In this document: positions 7,301-8,374 of the stretch, piece by piece
How the letters are laid out: each line of letters begins with the position of its first letter
Position numbering within the stretch: the stretch's first letter is position 1
From: Halobacteroidaceae bacterium
GTDB taxonomy: Bacteria; Bacillota; Halanaerobiia; B1SED10-174
NCBI GenBank assembly: GCA_003550445.1
Contig: PUKG01000207.1
Coordinates: 1-8,374 of the forward strand
Length of the DNA stretch: 8,374 nucleotides
Direction: 5' to 3'
Program-made: the position numbers and the translations under genes
The notes under the pieces: generated by a model
The model's input: only the letters and a program-made list of their open reading frames with translations
Told to the model about the DNA's origin: nothing
Database searches by the model: none

Positions 7301-8374
7301 AGCAAAACCTCCGACCCAACCTGGCCATCTATAGAAAAAATTCCCCCGGCAATTTCTCCTTTAACTTCCTGAATGCTGAGGAGTTCCTCCTGGTAGGATA
7401 AAAAACCCTCCAGGCGGGAGAATTCAATTTGATCTACCTTACCCCCCGAAACAAATAAACTTAACTCAGCAAAGGGATTCTCTAACCAGGCCTGGTCTTG
7501 ATAGAAAAGGGATCCCTGAACTCCTGAGATTTCACCCTGATTACCCAATCCCCGATCAAGAGAAAAGTCCAGCTTTACATCAGGATTCCGGTTTAAGGTA
7601 TCACCCTTAAAAGTCATCAGCCCTTCCAGTCCTGCTATTTCCATATCCTCCATCCAGCCATGCTCCAGGGAAAAATCCAGATCAAAAACAGGATTCTGGG
7701 TAAGGGTATCGCCTTTGAATGACAAAAATCCTTTCAACCCGGTTATTTCACCTTCTTCCACCCAGCCATGCTCCAGGGAAAAATCCAGATCAAAAACAGG
7801 ATTCTGGGTAAAGGTATCACCCTTAAAAAACAGGATCCCTTCCATACCGCTAAAACCAACGTCTTCTTCCCAACCTCGTTCAATGAAAAATTCAATCTCC
7901 AAATCAGGGTTTTTTCCCAGAGTATCGCCCTGGTAAATTACATTACTATTAATTCCAGTAAAGGCAAAAGAGCCCACCATTCCCCGGGTTAGATTTAGTT
8001 CCCCTTCTCCCTGAGGATTGTCCAGGTCGCCCTTTAGGTTCAGGGACAGGTTTCCTTCTCCCGAAACATCCGGCAATCCCTCGTCCCAGTAACCGGTTCT
8101 TGCAAGAAGGTCCTGAATCCTTTCAAGTTCAAACCTGTCTAAATCAAGGGTAAGGCCAAATTTTTCATCTTTTATAAGATAGTGGCCATCAACTTTAACA
8201 TCTAATCCTTCTAGAGATCCCATCCCGTTTTTTACAAAAATCCTATCAGGTGAAATTTCAAACTCTCCGGATAAAGCTTTTATCTCTTCCTCAATCGCCC
8301 CGATCCAAAACTGCCCCGAGCTTAATCGGAAATCTCCCCTGAAATCAGGTTCCTCTCCTTCCAGGAAATCCAGG
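4321..8374 (-). CDS. tamB: TamB/DUF490-type inner-to-outer membrane bridging protein, partial (5' end off the right edge)
   Basis: 1350 residues are visible. The frame stays open through the right edge, so the ATG at 8223-8221 is internal and the full protein exceeds E. coli TamB (1259). No signal anchor is visible; it should lie beyond the edge. The body consists of repeated short beta-strand units with G-x-hydrophobic-x-hydrophobic patterns and many GDL/GSLxxP turns, typical of AsmA/TamB repeats that form a long hydrophobic groove. Five 36-residue repeats lie at 7932-7393. The C-terminal TamB domain covers roughly 5230-4324. It carries VSRQGNMNFYNTNFRL, SQPPMEEQEIIDLLVYRGG (about 4742-4687), YVGKAITDRVYITYTQDF and a closing LEYRLLDNLMFSGSV, ending in Phe. 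An acidic proline insert, PHEEPDEEPEVDP, lies near 5095-5056. Family role: working with Omp85 proteins in outer-membrane protein insertion, and probably phospholipid transfer to the outer membrane. Linkage to bamA supports the call. Confidence 0.93.
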   Translation of the reverse strand, partial: LDFLEGEEPDFRGDFRLSSGQFWIGAIEEEIKALSGEFEISPDRIFVKNGMGSLEGLDVKVDGHYLIKDEKFGLTLDLDRFELERIQDLLARTGYWDEGLPDVSGEGNLSLNLKGDLDNPQGEGELNLTRGMVGSFAFTGINSNVIYQGDTLGKNPDLEIEFFIERGWEEDVGFSGMEGILFFKGDTFTQNPVFDLDFSLEHGWVEEGEITGLKGFLSFKGDTLTQNPVFDLDFSLEHGWMEDMEIAGLEGLMTFKGDTLNRNPDVKLDFSLDRGLGNQGEISGVQGSLFYQDQAWLENPFAELSLFVSGGKVDQIEFSRLEGFLSYQEELLSIQEVKGEIAGGIFSIDGQVGSEVLLKAEFADLSPEFWPEEYFWPEEIGRRGDIDGRVMVSGPLNDLEKMNMAGEIRWEDPFLAGMGFQDIEGVFWVDEQKIFLNHLVLNDPTGGRIEVQGRTDFSLERFDFQIMASTINLENYPMIDGFSGEVNFDGRASGSLEKPFLSGSFSGRDLFWGEEPLGNIDGEAEFRENKIFFEQVNLVHPWGEAQVSGDIDLSRDEPEVQLIVDAFGPCLSPVIEEFDLPLELCGEVRLALELEGDLSDPKARGNFELTQGYLAEQPFNYIRTDFSWENETIKYSDLVISAAGGFLRGEGIFRFPGEIELVLEGEKVALGEIREWEKLFPQMQGDASFNLEAKGSWPDFAASGFLQVESILFEGEYLGDIEGDFSFADGFLDLGDLALQGQEGRYSIQGQAQLLPLGELDLVLTTEEASLERLLAVAGLEEFWFPMIPVTLAGEVRVNGTFERPRFDVAGTAFYPAGELEVVGGGYLDGPYEAKIQGPVDFDLISQFLPDDLEVRGNGEVEVFINYDETLKISGNNILKNLAFNGVSFTEVSGIFDWKGDQPVYLEQKLLRPTGESLEIKGNIPLEPDQPGLDLHVLTDGFDLAFLAGFNPFLLSLEGKATVDAKLKGSLNDPQLEGRGGMEEGAFEYFNLPGRVENISGEVNFLGSEMIMENVQGKYSEGGDLALTGKIVFSGWHPDYYDLLLTAEQLHINHGTIDGYGNGEITITGSYFEPALVGYLDVYDTVIGIPFDWPHEEPDEEPEVDPYLELTFRPAGNIRVRDGNFDVQVQSGELVLDNRTGEIELIGEVVSRQGNMNFYNTNFRLIEGRARFLRFGESIPNITATAQTQVRDTQVNVHLDGPALDMNMRLVSQPPMEEQEIIDLLVYRGGLGELLRGDLPGAFRQELWRILGETFRTSFLVELQSTIGDFLELDEFLITPIFLGEEERIEFYVGKAITDRVYITYTQDFRGDGSRRRFSLEYRLLDNLMFSGSVQDEGQFQLGIEFNRPF
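7393..7932 (-). repeat. Five tandem 108-bp (36-residue) repeats inside tamB
   Basis: Units 7932-7825, 7824-7717, 7716-7609, 7608-7501 and 7500-7393 are all exactly 36 codons. The pattern is (K/Q)GDTLxxNPxxxLDFSLxxG followed by about ten variable residues and GLxGxLxF. Units 2 and 3 are nearly identical in DNA: 7654-7710 and 7762-7818 differ at a single base over 57 nt, exactly 108 bp apart. Unit 5 is the most worn (QDQAWLENP in place of the GDT start). In the TamB fold each unit probably adds a fixed number of strands to the groove. Confidence 0.9.

Noticed and set aside
7393..7932. CRISPR array or mobile-element repeat
   Set aside because: The repeats are contiguous 108-bp in-frame coding units with no spacers and no terminal inverted repeats.
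8221..8223. ATG as the start of the TamB-like gene
   Set aside because: The same frame continues without a stop to the window edge and encodes 50 more residues of the same strand-rich type. No ribosome binding site precedes the ATG and no signal anchor follows it.

Overview
The window is one densely packed, single-direction gene cluster for building an outer membrane, with every gene on the minus strand. Read in the direction of transcription (high to low coordinates) it holds the C-terminal part of a very large TamB/DUF490-type protein (cut by the right edge), a small sigma-70 family sigma factor, a small single-pass membrane protein that I do not recognise, a short BamA/Omp85, an OmpH/Skp chaperone, and the first 310 codons of a second, much longer OmpH-like coiled-coil protein (cut by the left edge).

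The cell must be a diderm. The ribosome binding sites are strong (AGGAGG-like), four of the five visible starts are TTG, BamA has only three POTRA domains, and TamB, BamA and two OmpH-type proteins are linked. Together these fit a diderm member of the Firmicutes, for example Halanaerobiales-like, better than a proteobacterium. That placement is inference from gene order and style; no marker gene is present.

Layout: 8374-4321 tamB; 11-nt gap; 4309-3722 sigma factor; 127-nt gap with two small hairpins and perhaps a weak promoter; 3594-3145 membrane protein; 17-nt gap; 3127-1415 bamA; 15-nt gap; 1399-923 ompH; 8-nt overlap; 930-1 second ompH-like gene. The only non-coding stretch longer than 20 nt is 3595-3721. 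I saw no RNA genes, mobile elements or CRISPR arrays.

Likely joint working: the OmpH-type proteins hold unfolded outer-membrane proteins in the periplasm, BamA inserts them, and TamB spans the periplasm as a beta-rich bridge between inner and outer membrane. The sigma factor and the following membrane protein are the unexpected members. Together they could form a regulatory module that ties transcription to envelope assembly, but the sequence only suggests this. The other notable features are five 36-residue tandem repeats inside TamB and a very long predicted helical hairpin in the second OmpH-like protein.
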